DNA of 64,000 bases from an uncultured Christensenella sp. (GTDB taxonomy: Bacteria > Bacillota > Clostridia > Christensenellales > Pumilibacteraceae). This document shows positions 1 to 7,881 of this stretch, piece by piece (the first letter of the stretch is position 1; each line of letters begins with the position of its first letter). The stretch lies in contig CAJTTD010000002.1 of the NCBI GenBank assembly GCA_910579205.1, positions 124,001 to 188,000 of the forward strand, read 5' to 3'. Both the position numbers and the translations under genes were made by a program. The notes beneath the pieces were generated by a model that saw only the letters and a list, made by a program, of their open reading frames with translations, had not been told where the DNA came from and did no database searches.

Positions 1-2
1 TC

Positions 3-71
3 GTATCGGTGGCGAGCGAAGCGATATTGCGCGCGGTATTGGGTATCGCGCTCAGACGCTACCGAGATTGA
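3..71 (+). CDS. Possible 3' end of an upstream gene (partial)
   Basis: One frame is open from the left edge and ends at TGA 69-71, giving 22 residues ending LRRYRD. Its codons (gcg, agc, ata, cgc) look like the coding style of the rest of the window. Two other frames are also open here (one to about 78, one to about 132), so the choice of frame is weak. No function can be given. The rest of 72-165 holds nothing I recognise. Confidence 0.3.
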   Translation, partial: VSVASEAILRAVLGIALRRYRD

Positions 72-165
72 ACGAATGAGTATGCGCGGTAACGCGTTGT
101 TATTATGCGTTTGCGGCGATTGGCAACAATAGAAAAATGGGCGGAATAAGTATCTCGGTAAACAC

Positions 166-194
166 TTGCATTTGCCGTTTTAAAATGCTATAAT
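166..194 (+). promoter_or_regulatory. Sigma-A promoter of the P-type ATPase gene (leaderless arrangement)
   Basis: -35 TTGCAT (166-171), a 17-bp spacer and -10 TATAAT (189-194). The ATG follows at 201, only 6 nt after the -10, so transcription should begin at or next to the start codon. No Shine-Dalgarno is visible. Confidence 0.8.
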
Positions 195-200
195 GACTCC

Positions 201-2954
201 ATGCAAGAAAAGAACAAAAAAACAAAGAGCGTTAAGACCGCCGCGCCGCGTACCGACGAGATAGATCCCGTCGTTCCCGAGCAAGCGGCTACAAAGTCGG
301 CGTCCGAAAAGAAGCCGCGCGCCAAAAAAACGGTAACGCGTATCGTTACCAAAGACATGCAGATCGACAATACCGAAGGGTCGTTTGACGGTGCGCTCGA
401 TCCGTCCGTTATCGACGGGTCTGTGTTCGATGACGACGACGTTACGGAAGAGCCGATAGCCGGATATTATCACAAAACGATGACGATAGACGGCAACATG
501 TTGAGCCACGATCAAGCTAACGTGCGCCGTCCTTTGCGCGTGCGCAAGCGCAATAAGACGGTGGATATAACTCTTGCCGAACGGTACGAGCCGTCGCCAG
601 ATAAGGGGCTTTCTTCCGATATGGTGCAAGCCCGCATCGAGCAGGGATACGATAACTACGTAAACCGCAAAAAGGGCAAGAGCTATCTTTCCATTTTTGT
701 TTCCAACATTTTCACATTTTTCAATGTGATGTGTTTTATCGTCGCTATCGCGCTCATAGTGGTGAGCGCGGGAGTGGGCGAGAAATTTTCCGAAGTTTTT
801 TCCAAAGTCTTTTTCATAGTCATTATAACGGCTAATATCGTTATAGGGATAATACAAGAGATACGTTCCAAGATAACTATAGGCAAGCTGTCGCTTGTGT
901 CAGCGCCGTCGGCAGTGGTCATACGCGACGGCGAACGCAGAGTGATTCCTACGGCGGACGTCGTTTTGGACGACATCATATGCTTCGAACTGGGCAAGCA
1001 GATATGCACGGATTCCATAGTTGTCAGCGGCGAATGCGAAGTGAACGAGGCTATGCTCACGGGAGAGAGCGAACCCGTAAAAAAACGCGTGGGCGATATG
1101 CTGTACAGCGGCTCGTTTATAAGCAGCGGCTCGGCAGTCGCGCGTGTGGATAAGGTAGGTTCTGCCAACTATGTCGAAACGCTCACGTCGTACGCCAAAA
1201 AGTACAAAAAGCCCAAGAGCGAGCTTATGAACTCCATAAAGCTCATAATAAAGATATTATCGCCGTTTATAGTTGTTATAGGCGCGCTTACCATTTTTAC
1301 GAGCTACCGCAGCGAAGTTCCCGCCGGTACGCCCGCCACGTTCCAAAACTGGTATACCATAATATCGCAAGCGGCGGGGTCGATAATAGGCATGATCCCC
1401 GCGGGCATGTTTTTGCTAACATCGCTCGCGCTCGCGGCTTCCGTCATACGTCTTGCCAAAAAGCAGACGCTCGTGCAAGACTTGTACTGCATAGAAATGC
1501 TTGCGCGCGTGGACGTCTTGTGTTTGGACAAAACGGGCACGATAACCGACGGCTCGATGGAAGTCAATAACATAATAGAGATAAAAGGATTCGACGGCAA
1601 CGAGTCGATAGGCAATATCATAGGCTCTATGCTCACCGCAACGGGTGATAACAACCAAACGGCGCTCGCTCTCGCAGACAAGTTCGGCTACAGTACTGCG
1701 TTAAAGCCCATAGCCGTTTTGCCGTTCTCATCACAGCGCAAGCTTTCCGCAGTGTCGTTTGAGGACGCGGGAACATTCATGCTCGGCGCGCCCGAGTTTG
1801 TGTTAAAGGATATGGGCGTGCGCATAGAACGCCTTATAAACGAAAACGCCGCCAACGGTTTCCGCGTAATGGTGCTTGCGCATTCTCCTGCGGACATAGT
1901 AGGCGACAAACTGCCCGCAGTGCGCCGCCCGCTGTGCTTGATAGTGATAGAGGATCATATCCGCGCGGACGCTGTCGATACCATAAAATGGTTCAAAGAA
2001 AACAACGTCGAGGTAAAGGTCATTTCGGGCGACAATCCCATGACGGTGTCAGAGGTGGCGCGTCGCGTGGGCGTGGAGAACGCGGAGCTGTACGTCTCGC
2101 TCGAGGGCTTTTCCGATCAAGAAGTAATAGAGGCTGCGACAAAGTACACGGTTTTCGGCAGAGTTACGCCCGAACAAAAACGCTTGCTCGTGCGCGCCAT
2201 AAAAGCCAAAAAGCACACGGTCGCGATGACGGGCGACGGCGTTAACGACATACTCGCAATGCGCGAGGCGGACTGCTCGGTATCTATGGCGTCGGGTGCG
2301 GAAGCTGCGCGCAACGTAAGCCACTTGGTGCTTTTGGATAACGACTTTACATCCATGCCCGACGTGGTTATGGAAGGGCGGCGCGTGGTTAACAACATAC
2401 AAGCATCGTCCGCCATGTTCCTCATGAAAACGTTTATGTCCATAGTGCTTTCCATAATATTCTTGGCAATGCAGAAGACATATCCGCTCGGCACGAACAA
2501 TACGCTCACGCTCGAGATTTGCGTAATAGGAATACCGTCGTTCTTCTTGGCGCTCCAAGCGAACAAAAATATAATACGCGGTAAATTTTTGTCAAACGTC
2601 ATATCGCGCGCAGTTCCCGGCGGGGTTGCGCTCGTGATGGGCGTAATGGCTATCTACACGTTAAATACGCAGTATCCGATGAACGCGGAAGCCGTTACGG
2701 CGATGATGGTCTATACGCTTACTTGTATCGGCATAATGGTGCTGTTTAAGCAGTGCGAGCCGTTTAACATATTCCGCATAGTGCTTATGTGCGGCACGGT
2801 AGCGGTTACGGCTTTGTTTATGTACGCCATACCCAATCTCGGCATGTATAAACTCGATCTTACACAGATACTGTTCGTTTCGACTTGTGTGTTGGCGAGC
2901 TATTTTGTCGTTTCGATATTGATGCGCATACTCGGCGCGATAAAGATCAATTAG
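201..2954 (+). CDS. Cation-translocating P-type ATPase (CtpE-like)
   Basis: Predicted membrane cation pump of the HAD-IC P-type ATPase family, 917 aa. Seen: a charged, probably disordered N-terminal extension of about 140 residues; actuator motif TGES (287-290); the phosphorylation motif DKTGT (443-447) preceded by LARVDVLCL; hinge motif GDGVND (from 678); a C-terminal bundle of hydrophobic segments. The stretch before the phosphorylation site (IPAGMFLLTS, LVQDLYCIEML) matches the CtpE-type branch, whose Mycobacterium member is linked to calcium; substrate here is not shown. The usual PEGL of that motif reads PAGM. The gene is single, with its own promoter abutting the ATG. Start is fixed by that promoter. 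Confidence 0.9.
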   Translation: MQEKNKKTKSVKTAAPRTDEIDPVVPEQAATKSASEKKPRAKKTVTRIVTKDMQIDNTEGSFDGALDPSVIDGSVFDDDDVTEEPIAGYYHKTMTIDGNMLSHDQANVRRPLRVRKRNKTVDITLAERYEPSPDKGLSSDMVQARIEQGYDNYVNRKKGKSYLSIFVSNIFTFFNVMCFIVAIALIVVSAGVGEKFSEVFSKVFFIVIITANIVIGIIQEIRSKITIGKLSLVSAPSAVVIRDGERRVIPTADVVLDDIICFELGKQICTDSIVVSGECEVNEAMLTGESEPVKKRVGDMLYSGSFISSGSAVARVDKVGSANYVETLTSYAKKYKKPKSELMNSIKLIIKILSPFIVVIGALTIFTSYRSEVPAGTPATFQNWYTIISQAAGSIIGMIPAGMFLLTSLALAASVIRLAKKQTLVQDLYCIEMLARVDVLCLDKTGTITDGSMEVNNIIEIKGFDGNESIGNIIGSMLTATGDNNQTALALADKFGYSTALKPIAVLPFSSQRKLSAVSFEDAGTFMLGAPEFVLKDMGVRIERLINENAANGFRVMVLAHSPADIVGDKLPAVRRPLCLIVIEDHIRADAVDTIKWFKENNVEVKVISGDNPMTVSEVARRVGVENAELYVSLEGFSDQEVIEAATKYTVFGRVTPEQKRLLVRAIKAKKHTVAMTGDGVNDILAMREADCSVSMASGAEAARNVSHLVLLDNDFTSMPDVVMEGRRVVNNIQASSAMFLMKTFMSIVLSIIFLAMQKTYPLGTNNTLTLEICVIGIPSFFLALQANKNIIRGKFLSNVISRAVPGGVALVMGVMAIYTLNTQYPMNAEAVTAMMVYTLTCIGIMVLFKQCEPFNIFRIVLMCGTVAVTALFMYAIPNLGMYKLDLTQILFVSTCVLASYFVVSILMRILGAIKIN

Positions 2955-2999
2955 AACGTAAGACTGTCAAGCGTTTGTCGGTCGTGAGTTTTACGTTCT
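2953..2999. terminator. Hairpin after the ATPase gene (weak terminator)
   Basis: A 13-bp stem pairs 2953-2965 with 2987-2999 (one G-U), starting at the stop codon. No T-run follows, so it may stabilise the 3' end rather than terminate. It ends about 8 bp before the next -35 box. Confidence 0.4.
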
Positions 3000-3007
3000 T
3001 GCCGCAT

Positions 3008-3036
3008 TTGACAAACGCGGATAAATCTGGTATAAT
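3008..3036 (+). promoter_or_regulatory. Consensus sigma-A promoter of the LRAT-like lipoprotein (leaderless)
   Basis: TTGACA (3008-3013), 17-bp spacer, TATAAT (3031-3036): both boxes match consensus exactly. ATG at 3044 is 7 nt after the -10. This also rules out the longer upstream-starting frame as the true protein. Confidence 0.85.
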
Positions 3037-3043
3037 AAGACCG

Positions 3044-3691
3044 ATGAAAAAATTAGTTTCTGTATTTTTATGCGCGGCATGCTTATGCATGTGCGGTTGC
3101 GGCGGGGTAAAGCAGGATAGGATAGTTCATGCTCCCGACGGCGCGGCTATTGCCGAACTTACCCTTTTTGCTACGGGCGAGCGCGGTAAGGTGTCGCCTA
3201 TGCTCGCCGCCGAAGGTCATGCGTATTGCTCGGTGAAAAACGTGTCCGATCTGCCTATAACGCTCGGCAAGGGATACATACTGCCCGCTGCGGCTACTGT
3301 TACTATAGCTTCGTGGGAATTCGACGCGCATGCGGGGATATGGTATAACATAGAGCCTACGTATGTGGATCAAGGTTGGTTTGTAGAGCGCAAATCGATA
3401 ACGCGCGACGTTGACGAGTCCGCATTGGAGCGCATGAACGAGTATCTATCCGACGACGGTGTGGATAAATGGACGTTGTTCCAAAACTGCACGCATTTCG
3501 CAGTCGGGCTGTGGAACACCGCGGCGGACGGTAGCGGCGACGTGATAGATTTTAAAGGTCTTACGCCGACCGTATTGGAAAAACAGATCGTGAGATTTGT
3601 CGGATACGAAAAAGGAAAGTCGCATGAGTCCGACTGCCCGATAGGGTATTACTCGGGCGATGATTTTACTCAGTTCACATTGGCGGACTGA
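3044..3691 (+). CDS. Lipoprotein with LRAT/permuted NlpC-P60-like motifs
   Basis: 215 aa. A lipoprotein-type signal peptide ends in a Cys-rich lipobox region (Cys 15/17/19), so the protein should sit on the outer face of the membrane. The mature part has GHAYCSVKN (His59) and later NCTHFAVGLWN (Cys149). A His-containing strand followed by an NCxHF motif is the signature order of the circularly permuted papain-like (LRAT/H-REV107, NlpC/P60) fold, where His and Cys are catalytic. I infer a thiol hydrolase or acyl/peptide transferase acting in the envelope; substrate unknown. The next gene starts 29 bp downstream and may be co-transcribed. Confidence 0.65.
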   Translation: MKKLVSVFLCAACLCMCGCGGVKQDRIVHAPDGAAIAELTLFATGERGKVSPMLAAEGHAYCSVKNVSDLPITLGKGYILPAAATVTIASWEFDAHAGIWYNIEPTYVDQGWFVERKSITRDVDESALERMNEYLSDDGVDKWTLFQNCTHFAVGLWNTAADGSGDVIDFKGLTPTVLEKQIVRFVGYEKGKSHESDCPIGYYSGDDFTQFTLAD

Positions 3692-3720
3692 CGCACCGCT
3701 CTAAACGCGGAAGAGGTAAC

Positions 3721-4146
3721 ATGAAATTATCTGTAAAAACCAAAAAAATACTTAAGATAGCTACGCTATCCGCACTCGCGCTATTGGAGATATATCTTAT
3801 ATACGCGTCGGTTGCGAGCATAAATACATACCACAGACATCCGCGGTTTATTTCATCCGACGGACAGATAGCGCAATCGAGCGGTTACAGAACGCAGTTT
3901 TACGTATGCGTCGCTTTTTCCGTTATCATACCGCTGTTGATGGGCTTTGCTTCGTATATGTTTTGGTTCAGAAAAGCGGGGTTGGTAGAACAAGGCTCGG
4001 ATATCGCGTTAGTCGGATCGGCAGTAACTGCCGAATCGGCTGCCGAAGCCGCCGCCGCGCTCATTGACGGCAGCTCGCCTAACGATATCCCCGCGATAGG
4101 CGTAGATGCCGATGACTGCGATATAACAACGGCTACTACAACTTAG
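3721..4146 (+). CDS. Small two-helix membrane protein, unknown function
   Basis: 141 aa. Two hydrophobic segments (about 13-33 and 60-82) flank an extracytoplasmic loop of about 30 residues; the C-terminal 55 residues are Ala/Asp/Thr-rich and probably disordered. AGAGGT precedes the ATG at a suitable distance. It follows the LRAT-like lipoprotein by 29 bp and ends at a good terminator, so the two probably form one transcript. I do not recognise a family. Confidence 0.7.
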   Translation: MKLSVKTKKILKIATLSALALLEIYLIYASVASINTYHRHPRFISSDGQIAQSSGYRTQFYVCVAFSVIIPLLMGFASYMFWFRKAGLVEQGSDIALVGSAVTAESAAEAAAALIDGSSPNDIPAIGVDADDCDITTATTT

Positions 4147-4170
4147 AACGATCGACTTTTAATGAGTAAG

Positions 4171-4199
4171 ACCCGAACTTGAAGCGTTCGGGTTTTTTG
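4171..4199 (+). terminator. Intrinsic terminator
   Basis: Perfect 8-bp stem ACCCGAAC (4171-4178) / GTTCGGGT (4186-4193), 7-nt loop, then TTTTTTGT. Confidence 0.85.
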
Positions 4200-4243
4200 T
4201 TTGAGAAAATTTACCGCGACATGTATTTTTTGTGTCTCGGTAA

Positions 4244-4272
4244 TTGACATCGTCCGCATATTTTAGTATAAT
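4244..4272 (+). promoter_or_regulatory. Sigma-A promoter of uracil permease-upp
   Basis: TTGACA (4244-4249), 17-bp spacer, TATAAT (4267-4272). The leader to the ATG at 4333 is about 55 nt. I see no terminator/antiterminator pair of the PyrR-attenuator kind in it. Confidence 0.85.
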
Positions 4273-4332
4273 CTTCAGTGGAATTGCCGCAAAATGCGTG
4301 CGATCGATCAACTAAAGAAAGAGGGTAAGCAC

Positions 4333-5904
4333 ATGAAGATGATCTACGGCGTAAAAGACAGACCCAAAGTAGGGAGAATGCTCGTCTTTGCGCTTCAACA
4401 ACTGCTCGCAATACTTGCGGCGACAATAGCCGTACCCATGATAGTGGGCAACAACATGTCTACTTCCGCTGCGCTTTTCGGCGCGGGCGTAGGCACGATA
4501 GTGTATCTGCTGTTTACTAAATTCAAAAGCCCCGTGTTCTTGGGCAGCTCGTTCGCGTTTTTAGGCTCTATGGGCGCGGCGTTCGCGGGCGGCGTATCTA
4601 TGTCGCTCGGCTATCTCGGACTTATGATAGGCGCGGCGTTTGCGGGCATAGTATATGTGCTTCTCGCCGTCATCGTCAAGTTTGCGGGAACTAAATGGAT
4701 AGATAAGATAATGCCCGCCGTCGTTATCGGTCCTACGGTAGCTATCATAGGACTTTCGCTTGCGGGCAACGCCGTGGGCGATCTTATGAAAGGCAGCGCG
4801 ACGTACGGCGTAACCGAAAATATAATAGAAATGATAGACGGCGTTGCGACGCTCGGCACGCAGACTGTATACGTGCCGTATGCAAACACGTTTATCGCGT
4901 TGCTGTGCGGACTTGTTACTCTCGGAGTAACCATCATATGCTCGGTGTACGGTAAAAAAATGCTCAAGATGATACCGTTTATAATCGGTATTTTGAGCGG
5001 TTACGCGCTTGCGGCGATATTCACCGGCTTCAGCTATATCGAGGGCGCGGAATTTTTGCGCGTCATAAACTTCGACTTGTTCCGCAATATGCAGTGGTAT
5101 CCCGACTTTACGTTCTTGACCGCGTTCAAGGGCGGGTACGACGCGGGCGAAGTCGGTTCGATAGGCGCGTATATAGGAACTATTGCGGCGGCGTACATTC
5201 CCGTTGCGTTCGTCGTCTTGGCAGAGCATATCGCCGACCATAAAAACATTTCGTCCATAATAGAACAGAATCTTTTGCAAGATCCCGGTCTTTCGCGCAC
5301 GCTTTTGGGCGACGGTGTGGGCTCTATGGCGGGCGCTTTCTTCGGCGGCTGTCCCAATACGACTTACGGCGAATCGGTGGGCTGCGTTGCGATATCGGGC
5401 AATGCTTCGGTAGTTACAATATTGACTACGGCGTGCATGGCTATAGTCGCGTCGTTCGTCGCGCCTTTCGTAACATTTTTGTCTACCATTCCCAGTTGCG
5501 TCATGGGCGGCGTATGCATTGCGCTTTACGGTTTTATTGCCGTGTCCGGTCTTAAGATGATCCAAAACGTCGATCTCGGCGACAACAGAAATTTGTTTAC
5601 CGTGTCCGTCATACTCATTGCGGGCGTGGGCGGCTTGGCGCTGTCTATAGGCAAGGTAACTATAACCGAAGTGGCGTGCTCGCTCATACTCGGCATACTT
5701 ACCAATCTTCTCGTCAATATAAAACGTAAAAAGCGGGATGTAAACGGCGGAGATGCGCAAGGCGAAACGGCTCTCGCTCAAGGCTTGGCGGATGTGGATA
5801 ACGGCGCAGCTCCCGATAATGACTGCAAACTCGACGTTTCGCAAGTGCTAGACGATACCGACGCCAAAGAAGATGAAGGCGACGGAGAAAAAGAGCAAGC
5901 TTGA
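4333..5904 (+). CDS. uraA: Uracil permease, NCS2 family
   Basis: Nucleobase:cation symporter-2 that imports uracil; immediately upstream of upp, which captures uracil as UMP. About 523 aa from this start, with some 14 hydrophobic segments. Family features seen: the N-terminal LVFALQQLLAILAATIAVP, and the cytoplasmic LAEHIADHKNISSIIEQNLL followed by NTTYGESVG, which contains the conserved substrate-site Glu. The last 60 residues are a charged acidic tail, longer than usual. Start chosen at 4333 because AGAGGG lies 7 nt upstream; an in-frame ATG at 4294 lacks a ribosome site. Confidence 0.92.
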   Translation: MKMIYGVKDRPKVGRMLVFALQQLLAILAATIAVPMIVGNNMSTSAALFGAGVGTIVYLLFTKFKSPVFLGSSFAFLGSMGAAFAGGVSMSLGYLGLMIGAAFAGIVYVLLAVIVKFAGTKWIDKIMPAVVIGPTVAIIGLSLAGNAVGDLMKGSATYGVTENIIEMIDGVATLGTQTVYVPYANTFIALLCGLVTLGVTIICSVYGKKMLKMIPFIIGILSGYALAAIFTGFSYIEGAEFLRVINFDLFRNMQWYPDFTFLTAFKGGYDAGEVGSIGAYIGTIAAAYIPVAFVVLAEHIADHKNISSIIEQNLLQDPGLSRTLLGDGVGSMAGAFFGGCPNTTYGESVGCVAISGNASVVTILTTACMAIVASFVAPFVTFLSTIPSCVMGGVCIALYGFIAVSGLKMIQNVDLGDNRNLFTVSVILIAGVGGLALSIGKVTITEVACSLILGILTNLLVNIKRKKRDVNGGDAQGETALAQGLADVDNGAAPDNDCKLDVSQVLDDTDAKEDEGDGEKEQA

Positions 5905-5949
5905 CATCCTATAATATCCCGTTCGTTTAAAGCGAACAAAGGAGACGAT

Positions 5950-6588
5950 ATGAAAAACTATAAAAACGTTACGGTGCTGGATCACCCGCTTATAAGACAC
6001 AAAATAGCCATACTGCGCTCGGTAAACACGGGGACGAAAGATTTTCGCGAGCTTATAGAAGAGATAACCACTCTCATAACGTACGAGGCGTTCAAGGACG
6101 TGCCGACGCGCGATGTAAAGGTGCAAACGCCCCTTGCCGAGTGCGTGCAGCAAATGGTGCCCGAAAACACCGTGGCGGTGATACCCGTTTTGCGCGCGGG
6201 GCTTGGCATGGTGTCGGGCGTACATACGCTGTTCCCCACAGCCAAGGTCGGACATATAGGAATGTACCGCGACGAAGAGACGCTCGAGCCTAAAGAATAC
6301 TACTGCAAGCTTCCCGACGGAATAGAGCAAATGCGCGCCATTGTTCTCGATCCCATGCTCGCCACGGGCGGCAGCGCGGGCGCCGCTATCGATCTGTTGA
6401 GATCCAAGGGCTGCAAGGACATACGTCAGATGTCCATAATCGCCGCGCCAGAGGGCGTGGAACGGCTCGCGACCGCTTATCCCGACGTCAAGATATTCGT
6501 GGCTGTAGTGGACGAGAAGTTAAACGAAAACGGCTATATCGTTCCCGGGCTGGGCGACGCGGGAGACAGACTGTTCGGCACAAAGTAA
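5950..6588 (+). CDS. upp: Uracil phosphoribosyltransferase
   Basis: Converts uracil and PRPP to UMP in pyrimidine salvage. 212 aa, the usual length. Seen: type I PRTase PRPP loop LDPMLATGGSAGAAI, the RAGLGM region, and the C-terminal uracil-binding GYIVPGLGDAGDR. Ribosome site AAAGGAG. It follows the uracil permease by 45 bp, with a small hairpin GTTCG/CGAAC between, and is followed by a terminator: a two-gene uracil uptake-and-trapping operon. Confidence 0.97.
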   Translation: MKNYKNVTVLDHPLIRHKIAILRSVNTGTKDFRELIEEITTLITYEAFKDVPTRDVKVQTPLAECVQQMVPENTVAVIPVLRAGLGMVSGVHTLFPTAKVGHIGMYRDEETLEPKEYYCKLPDGIEQMRAIVLDPMLATGGSAGAAIDLLRSKGCKDIRQMSIIAAPEGVERLATAYPDVKIFVAVVDEKLNENGYIVPGLGDAGDRLFGTK

Positions 6589-6621
6589 TGTTGCGGCGAC
6601 AGAACAATTATTATGCAATTC

Positions 6622-6656
6622 AAAATCGGCGGAGCATATCACTTCGCCGATTTTTT
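6622..6656. terminator. Terminator after upp (usable from both sides)
   Basis: Stem AAAATCGGCG (6622-6631) / CGCCGATTTT (6645-6654) then T-run; the A-run at the left makes it a fair terminator for the convergent zinc protein gene too. Confidence 0.85.
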
Positions 6657-6679
6657 CATACGTTTGTGTTTATGTGCGT

Positions 6680-6829
6680 CTAATCGAAATAGGCGAGTTC
6701 GCCCGAACATTCGCAAAGCGCGAGTTTTTTGGCGCACTGCTCGCAAAATCGTTTGCCGCAGCAGTCGCAATACATCATCTCTTCTACGGGAACGTGCCGC
6801 CCGCAATTATAGCAGTTATCGGTTTTCAT
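6680..6829 (-). CDS. Small double zinc-ribbon protein
   Basis: 49 aa from the chosen ATG at 6829 (a 72-aa frame begins at 6898). Pairs of cysteines CYNC, CDCC, CEQC and CEC, plus one His, fit binding of two zinc ions in a treble-clef or B-box-like fold. No enzyme motif. Convergent with upp and sharing its terminator region. Start is uncertain: no Shine-Dalgarno is seen, but CACAAT lies 6 nt before the ATG, the same spacing as the leaderless promoters elsewhere, with a poor -35. The remaining 6830-6985 holds nothing clear. Confidence 0.5.
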   Translation of the reverse strand: MKTDNCYNCGRHVPVEEMMYCDCCGKRFCEQCAKKLALCECSGELAYFD

Positions 6830-6985
6830 AAATCTATTGTGCGCGGCGGAGGCAGAGTTTATGCGGCGCGATCGTTTTGCGTATAAACTATGTCGCATTT
6901 GACGTCTACGCCGCGGCGTTGTGCGCGGTGCGACAATTACCGCAAAAGAAATAACGCGGCATATATTTTATTTGCGCGTATTCCC

Positions 6986-7014
6986 TTGATTTTCGGGGCG
7001 GCTTATGGTAGAAT
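6986..7014 (+). promoter_or_regulatory. Sigma-A promoter of pheA (leaderless)
   Basis: TTGATT (6986-6991), 17-bp spacer, TAGAAT (7009-7014). The GTG start at 7023 is 8 nt after the -10, and no Shine-Dalgarno is present, so the mRNA should start at or within 1-2 nt of the GTG. Confidence 0.7.
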
Positions 7015-7022
7015 AAAAAACG

Positions 7023-7826
7023 GTGTATAGGGCGAATGCAATTTCATATCTCGGCGACGAAAATTCGTACAGCTATGCTGCGGCGGTAAAACTTGCACAT
7101 GGCGAGTACAAAGCGTACAGCGGTTTGCGCAAGGTCATGAACGCCGTGCAGTGCGGAGAGTGCGATCTTGCCGTGCTTCCCGTAGAGAACAATGTGGAGG
7201 GCGCGGTCAACGAGGTATACGACGAGCTTTACGATTCGGGTCTGTACATTTTGCGCCAGCTTGTGCTGCCTATAAGGCACAGTTTGATAGCGGCGGACGG
7301 CGCGGACATCTCGCGCATACGCACGGTGGTGTCGCATCCGCAAGCGCTCGCGCAATGCCGCAAGTTTATCGACGCGCACGGTTTTTCCGTCAGATCGGCA
7401 AGCTCCACTTCCGAAGCGTTAAAAGCGGTCGGCGCGGACGGAGAAGTAGCGGCTATCGCGTTTCGCCCGCTGCGCGGTCAAAGCGTGGTCATGCACGGCA
7501 TACAAGACAGTTCGCTCAACGCAACGCGGTTCGCGTTGTTGGGAAAGACTCCGAACGAGCGCGGCGACAAAGCGTCGGTATCGTTCGACTTAAAAAATAA
7601 GCCGGGCGCACTGCTCGACGTATTGCGCGTAATAAGCGATAACGCGGTCAATCTTACGCGCATAATCTCCCGTCCGCACAGATCGGGCGACGGGGAGTAC
7701 AGATTTTTCGCAGATTTCGATTATGCTTCGACGGACGACGAACTCAAGAAACTTCTAAGCGCGGTGAAGCTGCAGTGCACGGGGTTTAGATTTCTCGGCA
7801 GATACGACTGCGTAATATGTGATTGA
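7023..7826 (+). CDS. pheA: Prephenate dehydratase (with ACT domain)
   Basis: Converts prephenate to phenylpyruvate in phenylalanine synthesis. 267 aa. The catalytic periplasmic-binding-like half holds LPVENNVEG, VVSHPQALAQC and the diagnostic SLNATRFALLG; the C-terminal ACT half starts near 190 (DLKNKPGALLDVL). The ACT motif usually read as ESRP, which contacts the feedback inhibitor phenylalanine, is ISRP here, so allostery may differ. No chorismate mutase domain is fused. GTG is the only start that keeps the first strand (AISYLG). Single gene, own promoter; secA follows 55 bp later with its own ribosome site. Confidence 0.93.
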   Translation: MYRANAISYLGDENSYSYAAAVKLAHGEYKAYSGLRKVMNAVQCGECDLAVLPVENNVEGAVNEVYDELYDSGLYILRQLVLPIRHSLIAADGADISRIRTVVSHPQALAQCRKFIDAHGFSVRSASSTSEALKAVGADGEVAAIAFRPLRGQSVVMHGIQDSSLNATRFALLGKTPNERGDKASVSFDLKNKPGALLDVLRVISDNAVNLTRIISRPHRSGDGEYRFFADFDYASTDDELKKLLSAVKLQCTGFRFLGRYDCVICD

Positions 7827-7881
7827 CGCGGCGGAAGCGGATAGAATAAAAACATAATACCGATTTTTCGGCGAGGTAAAT

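Noticed and set aside
4294..4332. Earlier start codon for the uracil permease
   Set aside because: No ribosome site and it adds residues not found before the conserved N-terminal helix; the ATG at 4333 has AGAGGG.
5900..5916. TTGACA followed closely by TATAAT between uraA and upp
   Set aside because: Spacer of about 3 bp cannot form a promoter; upp is better read from the operon promoter at 4244.
7823..7847. TTGACG...TAGAAT before secA as a promoter
   Set aside because: Spacer is only 13 bp; read-through from pheA or an unseen promoter is as likely.
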